A stretch of 64,000 bases of DNA, from the NCBI RefSeq assembly GCF_000209165.1, contig NC_009068.1, forward strand, positions 2,046,001-2,110,000. Direction: 5' to 3'. Position 1 is the first letter of the stretch. Each line of letters starts with the position of its first letter. This DNA comes from Scheffersomyces stipitis CBS 6054 (lineage: Eukaryota > Ascomycota > Pichiomycetes > Serinales > Debaryomycetaceae). This document shows positions 29,879 through 39,587 of the stretch, piece by piece. A program made the position numbers and the translations under genes. The notes beneath the pieces were generated by a model, which saw nothing but the letters and a program-made list of their open reading frames with translations, was not told where the DNA came from and did not search any database.

Positions 29879-30643
29879 CTATCCTCTCAAGAGCTGAGAC
29901 TTGATCAAATTCACAGTACTGATGGCATTGAACACTCCCCATTGTTCTACATCGTTGTATGCTGATCCCAATCTCTTCAAGCCGTGGACTTTTTCATCTA
30001 CAAAAGCATTTGTTCTTCTGAAACCCTCTGAAGAATCTTGCAACTGGTACAATTCCGACGACACATAAATAGACGAGAACCCTACTCTCTTGGTGTACCA
30101 AGCAAGGTCATGCGACATGTCTCCAGCATAAAAGGCGATATCGTCACTGAGCAGGTGAAGTTCTGCCAACAGCTGAGAGACATTATAAGGAACTACAAGG
30201 TGTGACAAGCCCAGGCCCAATTGGTTGATAATTGGGCCATTATATTGGAGTCTTTTCTTAATAGCATAAGCCACTCTTTCGTACTCGTCCTTGATAGTGT
30301 GGAACTCGCTGGTGGGGTCTACGAGGTGTTGCTCCAATTTCTGTCTCTGGACCTTTAGCCAATGCAACACCAACAGGAAGTCTGGAGAGTTAGATGAATT
30401 GGTGATGACCAGCTGCAACGAGTCGGGGTATCCCAAAGCCCTTATGGCTTGAGTTATGGTGTTCTGGTGGAAGCCGTGTTCTGGAATGAACTCGATAGCC
30501 TTGGTAAGAATTCGAGACTCGACTGATTTTTCATCGACTATAGTGTTGGGATGGGTTTCTGAGTGGTAAGAGCGGAAAAGCGATCCTAAACGGGTGGAAA
30601 CCGGCCGTGAGATTGTCCAACTTCTGGTAGAGGTCCTAAGCAT
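29879..30643 (-). CDS. COQ9: Ubiquinone biosynthesis lipid-binding protein Coq9
   Basis: This 254-residue protein has an N-terminal mitochondrial presequence (residues 1-~28: basic/Ser-rich, no acids, MLRTSTRSWTISRPVSTRLG). The body is the TetR-like COQ9 fold: RILTKAIEFIPEHGFHQNTI at ~45-65 and the C-terminal COQ9 domain with DLAWYTKRVGFSSIYVSSELYQLQD at ~180-205. Coq9 binds lipid and supports Coq7 hydroxylase in the coenzyme Q synthome on the matrix face of the inner membrane. It lies divergent from PBA1, 500 bases away. Confidence 0.92.
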   Translation of the reverse strand: MLRTSTRSWTISRPVSTRLGSLFRSYHSETHPNTIVDEKSVESRILTKAIEFIPEHGFHQNTITQAIRALGYPDSLQLVITNSSNSPDFLLVLHWLKVQRQKLEQHLVDPTSEFHTIKDEYERVAYAIKKRLQYNGPIINQLGLGLSHLVVPYNVSQLLAELHLLSDDIAFYAGDMSHDLAWYTKRVGFSSIYVSSELYQLQDSSEGFRRTNAFVDEKVHGLKRLGSAYNDVEQWGVFNAISTVNLIKSQLLRG

Positions 30644-30949
30644 GGCTATTGTGAGGAAGGTGGGCAGGAAGAAGAGAATGGCTATTGGATAAGAAGATTG
30701 TTAGAAATAGAGAACTAGAAGTTGTCTGATAATTAGGGAACGAGAGAAAAAAAGTTAAGCGACCGCGACTGCGAGAAGATTAGGGCCGAGATCCAAACGG
30801 GGCGATTAGACACACAAATGAAAGGAAGAGAGAATTGTGACCTATAAGTTCACAAGTATTGGTGGTAGCTTGAAAGCGTTATAATCTGAAGAGTTAACGA
30901 GAACCTCCAGGGTAAATAATGAAAAGAATCAAAATAGTGAAGACTGAAA

Positions 30950-30985
30950 AATAGTGAGAAATAGCGAGAAATAGCGAGAGGTTAG
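30950..30985 (-). repeat. Decamer tandem repeat, second locus
   Basis: Read on the minus strand, the unit is TCTC(A/G)CTATT in three copies, the same unit as at 27541-27590. Degenerate copies continue to about 31020. Confidence 0.75.
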
Positions 30986-31087
30986 TGAGGAATACTGAGC
31001 AATCGTGAAAAATACTGAGAACGTCAAAAAAGTTTGTATGCAACTCCACAAATTCAATAGAACTCGGACATTCTTCAACTAATGGGT

Positions 31088-31096
31088 GGTGGCAAA
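31088..31096 (+). promoter_or_regulatory. PACE site (Rpn4-type) upstream of PBA1
   Basis: GGTGGCAAA is a perfect match to the proteasome-associated control element bound by Rpn4. It lies 48 bases before the PBA1 start codon. Since the downstream gene is a proteasome-assembly chaperone, co-regulation with the proteasome regulon is the natural reading. Confidence 0.75.
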
Positions 31097-31143
31097 CCCT
31101 GATCTCCTTCTTTCCAACAAACACATTTCCTTTTGCTATAGAG

Positions 31144-32165
31144 ATGCTCGTAAGTGCCATATTTGCTGTAAAATCTTGAATCCTTTTGAGCACACCTCAA
31201 TTGCTGAAACTTATTGTTATTTCGGAGTATTCAAAATCTGACCTCAATTCGGTTCAGCTTTTCAAGCTACTTTTCAAAATCCATTCTTAATACTAACTTT
31301 CTCCCAGATCAAACCAGTTAACGAATACCGAGCTCCACGTCACCAGCTTGATGATGACGAGGAGTCTGTTGAATCGAAACCTTCACCAATCCCCACTGTT
31401 GCTGTAGTCATAGATGATTCTGTCGCAGTGGACTATGTTCTCATTTCTCCTTCCACCATCGGAATTATCTCAGCCAACTTTCCACGGACCAGAGCCGTGG
31501 GGAAAGTATCCATAACTTATCCAGAATTATATGCTGCTGCTACTGAAAACTCCGAAGCTGAACCTTCTAAAACAGAAGACGCATCCAAGGATTACTACGA
31601 CGAAGATGAACAATTATATTCTGCCATTGAGCACAAAGTCATCCAGTCCAAGTATGCGCAAACAGAAATACCACTTTATTACAGCGAAACGAATAAGCTG
31701 CTTTCTGTCACCTTTCCGCACTTTGCCAACGTTATAACCTACTCGTTGATAGCTAGAGCACTAGTTTCTAAACTCAATCCGTCCAAGACCTGGATCACAT
31801 TGGCTCCTTGTAGCCTCAATAATAACCAGACTTTGAGCAAGTTGGTCATTAATGAGAAAGTAGTCAAGTCGGAATACTACAATGCCATTCCAGACTTGAA
31901 GCCTCCGCACTTTGTAACGGGCATTGTAGCATCTGTGATCTCACAATTGAACTTGTCTCCAGAGTCGAGATTATTGGCATTGGTGTTGAACTCAGAAGGT
32001 CAATCGGGCTTCGAAAAATCTGACAACGACGCCATAGTAGATGCGGCAGTTGTAGTGGCCGATGTTTTGCACTTTGACGAAAGAGTCAAGGAAGAATACT
32101 TGAAAAAGGTGAGTTTGTCAGTCAGAAAGTTCAACGGCTTCTCCAACTCTGGGATGTATATATAA
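31144..32165 (+). CDS. PBA1: Proteasome assembly chaperone Pba1, two exons
   Basis: The CDS is join(31144..31149, 31308..32165), 287 residues. Exon 1 is only ATGCTC. The 158-nt intron has donor GTAAGT, branch TACTAAC (31291-31297) and acceptor CAG. The spliced N terminus is MLIKPVNEYRAPRHQLDDDEE, which fits yeast Pba1 (starts ML-x-K, with a Pro-Arg-His-x-Leu segment). The body matches the PAC1 family: TYPEL, PPHFVTGIVASVISQLNL, LVLNSEGQSGFEKSD, and an end FSNSGMYI that resembles the Pba1 C terminus (SGLYI), the HbYX-like tail inserted into the alpha ring. Pba1 with Pba2 guards assembly of the 20S alpha ring. The open frame alone misses the start. Confidence 0.9.
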
Positions 32166-32218
32166 AAATATATACAAATGGTATCAATAAAATTGTATAT
32201 TAAAATCATTGGTTGTTA

Positions 32219-33214
32219 TTAGCTATTTGAATTTCGCATTGAAAGAAAACAGTTCCACATCACTGATACCGACGATGAGAACGGCACCTGGAAGCTTCTG
32301 GGAACAATGAAAAAGTTAAAGAACTGAACTGGGAACCACACCGAGTAGTTGATGAGTAACGTCTTTAAGTAGATCTTGCTGAGTTTAGCTTTGGTCTGCT
32401 CCCATGTTCCACTTTCTAGAACGATTGTTCCGTAGGTGAAGAAACAGAAGAGCGACACTGGAGAGAAACAAAGCTGGTCTGTTAATACTTTACGCAAAAC
32501 CTCAATAAACTTGGGATCCTTGGAGTAGATTTGTAGAAATTTGTACCACCAACATTGAACAAAAGCCATCACAAACCCCCAACACATAAACCCAGCAAGT
32601 CTATTAAACTGGAAATATGTAAGCTCCACAATGGGAGGAGGTAAGTCGCCAAAGTTGTTGAAGTCGCGCTCCTGTGATTCGTCATCCTGTTGTAGGTAAT
32701 CTATGAATCGCTCTATGCCTTCATCGTCATCGATGTTTGACTCCATGCTGTTTCTTCCTTCTCTATCTGTGCTAGTATCTACATTAGTTTCATTATTGGC
32801 TTCAATATCATCAGAATATGCGCTGAATCCCGATGCTGGATTCATTCTAAGTGTGATATCATTGGAGTTGAACGAAAGTGCCGTGCCACTAGACCCATCA
32901 TTATACCTGATCCCTATACCAGGTTGATTGGGTCTATAGCTAAGAATTGACTGTGCCATACTTTCTGATATGCCGTAAAGAACGAGATTCGTCACTATAA
33001 TCGTGATTAACGAACTCTTGATGTAAAGGTCGGTGTACTTGGTGGTCAACTTGAACAAAAAGAACCCTAGTACTGAAATGATGAAGAAGTTGATTAATGG
33101 TATATTGTAGATTCTAACACAGTTTAGAAGTTTGACAATGGGATGCCGTTTCCGGCCGGGATCGTAAATGTCATCGGATTCAAGTGCCACTTGATCCCTT
33201 ATGGCTATGGGCAT
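32219..33214 (-). CDS. Mpv17/PMP22 family membrane protein (YOR292C-like)
   Basis: This 331-residue protein has an N-terminal hydrophobic segment (~45-75), a Ser/Asp-rich loop (~110-185) and a C-terminal Mpv17/PMP22 domain (~195-325). The family motifs are present: WWYKFLQ, VLTDQLCFSPVSLFCFF, WPVQFFNFFIVP-type sequence (here VWFPVQFFNFFIVPRSFQ) and the terminal WNCFLSMRN. The long N-terminal part distinguishes it from Sym1 and fits the YOR292C branch. The role of that branch is unknown; relatives form channels in mitochondrial or peroxisomal membranes. It converges with PBA1, 53 bases between stop codons. Confidence 0.85.
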   Translation of the reverse strand: MPIAIRDQVALESDDIYDPGRKRHPIVKLLNCVRIYNIPLINFFIISVLGFFLFKLTTKYTDLYIKSSLITIIVTNLVLYGISESMAQSILSYRPNQPGIGIRYNDGSSGTALSFNSNDITLRMNPASGFSAYSDDIEANNETNVDTSTDREGRNSMESNIDDDEGIERFIDYLQQDDESQERDFNNFGDLPPPIVELTYFQFNRLAGFMCWGFVMAFVQCWWYKFLQIYSKDPKFIEVLRKVLTDQLCFSPVSLFCFFTYGTIVLESGTWEQTKAKLSKIYLKTLLINYSVWFPVQFFNFFIVPRSFQVPFSSSVSVMWNCFLSMRNSNS

Positions 33215-33811
33215 GTCTAATGTAGTCTATAAGGTGCTGAAGAACGGATATGGTATATTGAATATGATAGTAATATCTAATCTAAGCCTGGGGTTTATAT
33301 TGCGCGCTACCATGTCACGCCCCCACCACAAAATTTATATGGGACTAGCCTTAATGGGTTACTGCTACGATCATACCATGTACGTCTATTTGCATATATT
33401 ACCTGGTTTCGGAAAGTAGATAATGAGAGGCTTCTAGAGTTGCTGGTCTACTCCTACTACTTCACTTCCTAAATAGTTGTGTCACGTGTACCTGCAGCAC
33501 CATAGAAGAGCAACAAAAAACCTCAATCATGATAAAACAGGAACTTCTAAGCTATTCAGTACAACTGTAAGTCTTCTCTTCTTGATACCTGAACCATTTC
33601 TCTGGTTCTCCTACTGTGCTATCAACCCTTTCCAATGGATTGCAACCATTTTTGATGTTTTCACGTGACTGATGTGGCCCGCACGACTTTTCACTCCAAT
33701 CAACGTTTGACAAATGAGCATTATGGATTCCGAAATAAAGACTATCTACAGTGAAAAATTTACCAGCCAGGTTATAAATCACATACGGAACTAGCAGTAC
33801 TACCCGCAGCG
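33215..33811. other. Divergent promoter of the Mpv17-like and complex I genes
   Basis: This 597-base shared promoter has CACGTG sites at 33483-33488 and 33662-33667 and a CCAAT box at 33696-33700, 112 bases before the complex I subunit start. CCAAT (HAP complex) and CACGTG sites are expected for respiratory genes. No gene is visible. Confidence 0.6.
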
Positions 33812-34429
33812 ATGTCGTACACCCCCAGCAACCAGCCTGTGAGATCCACTCCCCCACAATCGGATTATGAGCTCATCGATGTGGACCCCCATTTTCTGAG
33901 AGTAGTCAGATATTTCAGATCCCTGGATTTGGGTATCTGGGCAGCTACCACTGCCGCATTCCCATTGGCCCTTCAGGCTTGGGAAAAGTTGGAACCAGCA
34001 GAAGGTGCTTTCAAAGCTCCAGGAAAAGTGCCTGGAGGAGCCTTGAGAACGGCTACTCTTTTAGGGTTTGTAGGAGGATTCTATTTGGCCTATGTGAGAT
34101 CGTCCAAGAGATTCTTGGGCTGGACGGAAAATTCTAGAGAAGTCAGCAAAGACAGATACGAGATCAAAAAGTTGTTGTCCCAAGAAAAGTTACCCTACCA
34201 CGAGAACGTGTCAGTGTTGGACGACAGATTGAAGGATATTGCCAACAGAAACTCGCAGTACTCATTCACGGCTATAGCCATCTTGCCCTGGTTCAACTTT
34301 GCCCACCATCCATACCACGGAGTCAGCATCGACAAGTACTACGTAGACAGACCCGGTGAAGAAGCCTGGGGATTCAAGTTGAAGCCCTTTGCTGAAATCC
34401 AGGCCAAATACGCCAAACACATAGAGTAG
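33812..34429 (+). CDS. Complex I 21-kDa accessory subunit (NUXM type)
   Basis: This 205-residue protein matches the fungal-specific complex I subunit known as NUXM (Yarrowia) or the 21-kDa subunit (Neurospora). The N-terminal part reads YELIDVDPHFLRVVRYFRSLDLG-like, then a hydrophobic segment (IWAATTAAFPLALQAWE) and a second one (TATLLGFVGGFYLAYVRS). The C-terminal half is soluble, with LPYHENVSVLDDRLKDIANRNS and a final WGFKLKPFAEIQAKY. S. cerevisiae has no proton-pumping complex I, so this gene alone argues for a respiratory yeast outside that group. Localisation is the mitochondrial inner membrane arm. Confidence 0.85.
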   Translation: MSYTPSNQPVRSTPPQSDYELIDVDPHFLRVVRYFRSLDLGIWAATTAAFPLALQAWEKLEPAEGAFKAPGKVPGGALRTATLLGFVGGFYLAYVRSSKRFLGWTENSREVSKDRYEIKKLLSQEKLPYHENVSVLDDRLKDIANRNSQYSFTAIAILPWFNFAHHPYHGVSIDKYYVDRPGEEAWGFKLKPFAEIQAKYAKHIE

Positions 34430-35286
34430 ACTTCTGGGATGGGATAGAATGGACACTGTTTCTTTGACAAGTGCCACAAGGACTACAAGTGCTATATGAG
34501 TTTAGCGAAGTGTGATGAGAGAAGAAGTAGTATTTCGTAAGCAGTGATTCTAGGGAGCTGCGAAAAACTCTAGGTACTTACAATTAAAGATACGTCAATT
34601 GCTGTCGATTAACAAGCGTCAACTGTTGTGCTTCAGTTATTGTACTGTCAAGTTATTAAATGAAGTTATTGTCTTAAAAAGCTAATTGCTTGTCATCACT
34701 TCAATGCGCTAATGTCTTCCAGAGGCAGTATCCCTATCTCTCCAGTCGTTTCTTCCAACATTTCCACTGGGACAATGCGAAAGCGTTGTCTCTCATCTTT
34801 ATATTCACCATCAATACTTTGCATCGTTAAGAAATCTTTGTAGAAAGAGTAGAACACTTGGTTTAGAGAGTGAAGGCAGCAAGATATCTGCCTAATTGTA
34901 AACTTATTGATATTCTAAAGTTCTGCTATGGGTCCAGCTTTAATATCGACTACTTGCGTTTATTAGTATATATATATAACAACAATATCTCCCGATTACA
35001 CTCTACTCTTTCCGTGTTATACCAGCAGCACGTAATCTTCGCTTACAAGCTCGCACTGAGTCTCCTTTCAATAATTCAAATTTATTTCCAGGCGTTGTAG
35101 ACTATTTTCAAAAAACTATTTTTCAGTCGTGTCTCAGCAAGCCTTTGTTTACAAAACAATACACGACTGGTTTGCAACACCTCCAGTGTACTCTTGACTC
35201 TTCATTATCTTCATCTTTATTACTTATCTCGCCACCTTTCTTCTTTTCTCCATATTCCTCTACTCCACAAACTCCTTTCTTCCACC
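34430..35286. other. STU2 promoter and intergenic region
   Basis: This 857-base gap contains the motif GCTGCGAAAAA at 34557-34567, TATATATATA near 34966-34976, and a pyrimidine-rich leader just before STU2. The open frame to the left of the STU2 ATG starts with TTG at 35194 and is treated as untranslated leader. Confidence 0.6.
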
Positions 35287-37863
35287 ATGTCTGAAGAGCC
35301 CGACTACTCTTCGCTCCCGTTGGAGGAACGTCTCGTGCACAAAGTATGGAAAGTGAGACTTGAAGCCTACGAAGAAACCAGAACCCAGATCGAATCTTCC
35401 CGAAACGAAAATGACGTCTGTTTCCAAAACTTCAACAGTCACCCAGAGTTGTTTAAACAAATTGTCACCGACCTGAATGTAGTGGCCCAGGAATCAGGCT
35501 TAAAGCTTTTGGTTAATTATTTACAATTCGGTGGAACTGCCAGTATTGCTAACCGTCTCAAGTCTGCCGGGGCGATCCCAGCTATTTGCAAAAAAGGTCT
35601 TACATCTTCTAGAAAAAATACCAAGGACTTTGCTATTGAATTGCTTTTGTTGTTTGTCGAACTTTCCAAAGATGTCAACTCCGTAATCGAAGATATTCTT
35701 CCCTTATTGACTGATCGCTTACCAAAACTCGTAGCTGGCTCCGTCAACGCATTGGCTGTCATAGTTAACAATTACGGATGTCAGGTAGTGCTGCCCAAAC
35801 CAATAATTCCCTATTTGGCCAAACTTTTTGCCCATGCCGACAAAAATGTACGTGCTGAAACGACCCAATTGACAGTTGAACTCTACAAATGGATGGGTGA
35901 TGCTTTGGTGAAAATTCTTCTTCAAGAATTGAAACCTGTGCAACAGAAGGACTTGTCCAAAGCCTTTGAGGCCGTGAAAGATGCACCTGAACAGAAAAGA
36001 TATACTCGTAGTCAGCAATTGGAGATAAAACGACGTGAAGAAGAAGAAGCTGCTGCTGCAGCTGCTACAGTTTCAGCTTCGACTGTAACCAAAGATGATA
36101 TGGATATCGATATGGTGGACTCGGAGTCTTCTATTCGTGCCAATGCTGTGGCATTTGATCCTTTTGATCTTGCAGAGCCAGTGGATGTCTTATCCAAGTT
36201 TCCGGTGGATCTAGACGAGAGAATTGGCTCGGCCAAATGGAAAGACCGTAAGGAGGTACTTGACGAAGTGCTCGAGTCGTTAAATCTGGTAGTAAAAGTA
36301 GTTCCCACAGCGGATTACACCCACTTCTTTAGAATCATAGCTAAGTGTATGAAGGACGCCAATATCCAGGTGGTGGAAAATGCTGCCAATTCAGCAGAAA
36401 TCGTCATCAAGGGATTGCAGGGCTCTTTTCCCAAGTACAAGCACATTCTATTGATGCCAATGGTTGAGAGAACTAAGGAAAAGAAAGCGTCTGTAGCCAC
36501 AGCTTTGGAAAACGCACTCACGGCCATCTTCGATGCCACTAGTCTTAGCGATATCTTGGAGGAATCTATTGCTGGAATGAAATTGAAAGTTCCTCAAAAC
36601 AAAATTGCTGCTGCCAGTTTTCTTCAGAAATGTTTAGTTTCGTCCAAAATACCGCCAACTTCTGCTGAAGTTGATAGCATAATGGAAATCGGCGTCAAGC
36701 TCTTGGGAGAATCACAGGAGCCTATAAGACAAGCTTCGACAGAAATGATTGGTACATTGATGAAAATTACAGGTGAGCGAGAATTGAAATCCTTTTTGGA
36801 AAAAATAGATGCGAACAGAAAATCGAAGATCCAGGCGTTCTTTGAAAAGGTCGACGTCAATTCCAAGCTTGGTTCGTCTCTGGGACCATCACAGCGGTCT
36901 GGTTCGTTTCAGCCAGCTGCTTCAGTCACTAGAGCTACCAGACCACCTTCTCAAGTAGGCGAAAAGAAGCTTACATCCGGAGGAGCCAGAAGGCTAGTAC
37001 CGACTTCTTCGTCAATACCATCCAAGAGAGGAGCTACTTCTCCTGTAAAAAGATCAGACGATGTACCAAAAGTGTCAGCTCTTGGCAGAGGATTAACGGC
37101 CAGATCGTTGGCTTCTTCTCATGTACCTGCACCAGCACATCCAGCGCCTACTAGAGCCAGTCACGATAACTCCTTATCTGAAGAAGATAGAGCAGAATTA
37201 AATGAATTACGTAAAGAAAAGGAAAAGTGGCTAGATGACAGAGCTAGAGAAAGCCAGAGGTTACAGCAGGTAGAAACTGAGAATGCGACTCTTAAGTTAG
37301 AGTTGAATCAATTGAAGTCTACAGCTGACAACTACGTAAGGGACCATAACAACAGTTTGCTAATGATTCAGCAAAAGGAAACGCAGATCTCAAGACTTAA
37401 TAACGATTTGGAAGATGCTAAGCAAAAGATTCGTTTTCTCGAACAAGAAATCGAAATGATGAATTTGCAACAAAAACCAGTTCAGAAACCTCAGACGTAT
37501 GGTGGTTTTTATTCAAGTACGCAGCCACTGTTTGAGCCGAAGACTGCTGCATCCGTAGGTACTCCTGAAAAGCAGAGATCGAGAATCACATCTGGTGAAC
37601 TCAGCTCAGGTGTTAAGCGACTTTCCATTGGCGGAGACATCTTCAAGGAGAGCCCGTACAACAAGAGCAGTAGCATCAGTAATAGAATCACCAGCCCGTC
37701 AAGAATGTCTACCATCACCAATACATTCAAAGACTCGTCCACCTCTGTCAGCTCAGAACTCGACACTAGTGATGATTGGAAACGTGCTGCTGAAGTGACG
37801 TCACAGTTGAAGGCCAGAATTGAGAAGATGAAGGCAAGATCTCGTATGGGCCAGCCTCTTTAG
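35287..37863 (+). CDS. STU2: Microtubule polymerase Stu2 (XMAP215/TOG family)
   Basis: This is an 858-residue protein starting at the ATG at 35287 (context CACC-ATG). Two TOG domains are visible: TOG1 at ~10-230 (EERLVHKVWKVRLEAYEE; VGDALVKILLQ region) and TOG2 at ~290-530 (FPVDLDERIGSAKWKDRKEVLDEV). A basic Ser-rich microtubule-binding linker (~560-630) and a coiled coil (~635-730, heptads such as LNELRKEKEKWLDDR) for dimerisation follow, then a short tail. The layout TOG-TOG-SK-coiled coil is the yeast form of XMAP215. Stu2 accelerates tubulin addition at plus ends, at kinetochores and spindle pole bodies. Length is close to S. cerevisiae Stu2 (888). Confidence 0.9.
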   Translation: MSEEPDYSSLPLEERLVHKVWKVRLEAYEETRTQIESSRNENDVCFQNFNSHPELFKQIVTDLNVVAQESGLKLLVNYLQFGGTASIANRLKSAGAIPAICKKGLTSSRKNTKDFAIELLLLFVELSKDVNSVIEDILPLLTDRLPKLVAGSVNALAVIVNNYGCQVVLPKPIIPYLAKLFAHADKNVRAETTQLTVELYKWMGDALVKILLQELKPVQQKDLSKAFEAVKDAPEQKRYTRSQQLEIKRREEEEAAAAAATVSASTVTKDDMDIDMVDSESSIRANAVAFDPFDLAEPVDVLSKFPVDLDERIGSAKWKDRKEVLDEVLESLNLVVKVVPTADYTHFFRIIAKCMKDANIQVVENAANSAEIVIKGLQGSFPKYKHILLMPMVERTKEKKASVATALENALTAIFDATSLSDILEESIAGMKLKVPQNKIAAASFLQKCLVSSKIPPTSAEVDSIMEIGVKLLGESQEPIRQASTEMIGTLMKITGERELKSFLEKIDANRKSKIQAFFEKVDVNSKLGSSLGPSQRSGSFQPAASVTRATRPPSQVGEKKLTSGGARRLVPTSSSIPSKRGATSPVKRSDDVPKVSALGRGLTARSLASSHVPAPAHPAPTRASHDNSLSEEDRAELNELRKEKEKWLDDRARESQRLQQVETENATLKLELNQLKSTADNYVRDHNNSLLMIQQKETQISRLNNDLEDAKQKIRFLEQEIEMMNLQQKPVQKPQTYGGFYSSTQPLFEPKTAASVGTPEKQRSRITSGELSSGVKRLSIGGDIFKESPYNKSSSISNRITSPSRMSTITNTFKDSSTSVSSELDTSDDWKRAAEVTSQLKARIEKMKARSRMGQPL

Positions 37864-38566
37864 GCACAGAGTATAGACTGTAAACTAGTATAGTATCATA
37901 GTTAGAATAATTCGATTGTATTTATAGTATTAGATTTTTGCAATAATGTATATATTACTAGGAATGGACACATTGGAATGATAAAGAATTGCAAGCGACT
38001 ATTAGGAACACTTGATTCGTGAGAATATTTGCTAGTAGTGTTTAAATTTGTACAAAAATTTATAAAAATTCCAAGATTGTCATGTGTGTATTCAATTACT
38101 TTGTTTGTGTATATCATTATGACTTATTGACGTGTATTGGCATCCGTCTACTTAGGCATTTATATATTTGTATATATTTGTTGCAGCCAGTGTTGCAGAT
38201 GAAGCTGCAGTTCAGAAACGAGTTGTATCACGTGCCACTGATAGTAATAAATTACAGTCAAAAGGTCTGTAAATTCCTTACTTAAAGTACAAGAATAGAA
38301 TGTATAAAACACAATGTATATTGGGATTACTTGTTCCTTTGATTATCTAACAGTTTCACCTTTTGTAAAATTCTTCTGCCTCATTAGATTTCTGTGGATG
38401 GAGCCAGCTTGTTTGACTCATGGAAATGAAGTCCTGCATAAATTTCACCAAATCCGATACCGGCTGAAAAAAAGACCTTCAGTCTAAAGAAAAGACTAGG
38501 ATCCAGAAGTGAAAAGTAGAAAAATTCGATTGGAACCAGAAAGGCCGCTTTATAATTCAGAAGAAG
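37864..38566. other. CIR1 promoter region
   Basis: This 703-base gap is AT-rich after the STU2 stop. A CACGTG site at 38229-38234 lies 333 bases before the CIR1 start. No other gene is seen. Confidence 0.55.
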
Positions 38567-39334
38567 ATGTCGTCTAAGTTGAGAATCTTGGTTCCCGTTA
38601 AGAGAGTCATTGACTTCGCCATAAAACCAAGGATTAACAAAGCCCAGACTGGAGTCGAGACCAAAGGGGTCAAGTTCAGCATCAATCCATTCTGTGATAT
38701 TGCCTTAGAAGAGTCTGTTAGAATCAAAGAAGCAGATAAAGACAAGGTGGAAAACATCCATGTTGTTTCCGTTGGCCCTGCAAAGGCTCAGGATGTTTTG
38801 AGAACTGCTTTGGCCAAAGGTGCCGACAACAGTACTTTGATTGATGTAGGAGATGAAGAGGTTGAGCCTTTAACTGTAGCCAAATTGTTGCAAAAGGTGG
38901 TGGAAAAGGATAAATCTAACTTGGTGATATTGGGCAAGCAAGCCATTGACGATGACGCTAATCAGACGGGTCAGATGTTGGCTGGTTTATTGAACTGGCC
39001 ACAAGCTACCAATGCTTCCAAGATTGAAATAGATGGTGAAACCGTAACTGTCACCAGGGAAATTGATGGTGGTGCAGACACTTTGCGTGCAAAGTTGCCT
39101 TTAGTCATCACGACTGACTTGCGATTGAACGAGCCTAGATACGCATCCTTACCTAACATCATGAAGGCCAAGAAGAAGCCTTTGGATAAGTTGAAGCCAA
39201 GCGACTTGAATATTGATTTAGTCAAGAGATTGGAAACCTTGAAGGTGGTTGAACCACCTGTCAGAGAAGCCGGTATCAAGGTTGAAACTGTAGATGAACT
39301 TGTAGCCAAGTTGAAGGACTTGAATGCTATCTAG
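38567..39334 (+). CDS. CIR1: Electron transfer flavoprotein beta subunit (Cir1)
   Basis: This 255-residue protein is a full-length ETF-beta. It opens RILVPVKRVIDFAIKPRI, then VKFSINPFCDIALEESVRIKE and GKQAIDDDANQTGQMLAGLL, which is the AMP/FAD-binding signature of the family. VTREIDGGADTLRAKLP follows and the conserved tail is RYASLPNIMKAKKKPL. It pairs with ETF-alpha (Aim45) in the mitochondrial matrix and passes electrons from flavoprotein dehydrogenases to ETF-ubiquinone oxidoreductase (Cir2). As in S. cerevisiae, no long presequence is visible. The codons are biased to frequent yeast codons. Confidence 0.95.
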   Translation: MSSKLRILVPVKRVIDFAIKPRINKAQTGVETKGVKFSINPFCDIALEESVRIKEADKDKVENIHVVSVGPAKAQDVLRTALAKGADNSTLIDVGDEEVEPLTVAKLLQKVVEKDKSNLVILGKQAIDDDANQTGQMLAGLLNWPQATNASKIEIDGETVTVTREIDGGADTLRAKLPLVITTDLRLNEPRYASLPNIMKAKKKPLDKLKPSDLNIDLVKRLETLKVVEPPVREAGIKVETVDELVAKLKDLNAI

Positions 39335-39587
39335 ACTCGAAGAATAATTATCAAATCGATCTAGGACTTGTTGCCTAAGGTTCACTCCTCGTTCTTCAGA
39401 AACAATGTACATATACAAATTATTATAATTCAATCGTATTCAGTAGAATTCTAGGTCTATTGCACTATAACTAATGAATGGCCCCTCTTCTGTCTCTGTG
39501 CTATCTGTTAAAACAACTTGCTCCATTATGTTGCCTCTCCTCAAATATTGTTGATTGATGTGTTTTATTGAATGTCTCCAAGCGTTC

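Larger units (their letters stand above)
30644..31143. other. Divergent COQ9/PBA1 promoter region
   Basis: This 500-base gap contains the reversed decamer array (30950-30985 and degenerate copies to 31020) and a perfect PACE site (31088-31096) near PBA1. No gene is visible. Confidence 0.6.

Noticed and set aside
35194..35286. N-terminal extension of STU2 from a TTG codon
   Set aside because: Non-ATG start; the ATG at 35287 has good context and matches the family N terminus (short segment before the first TOG domain).
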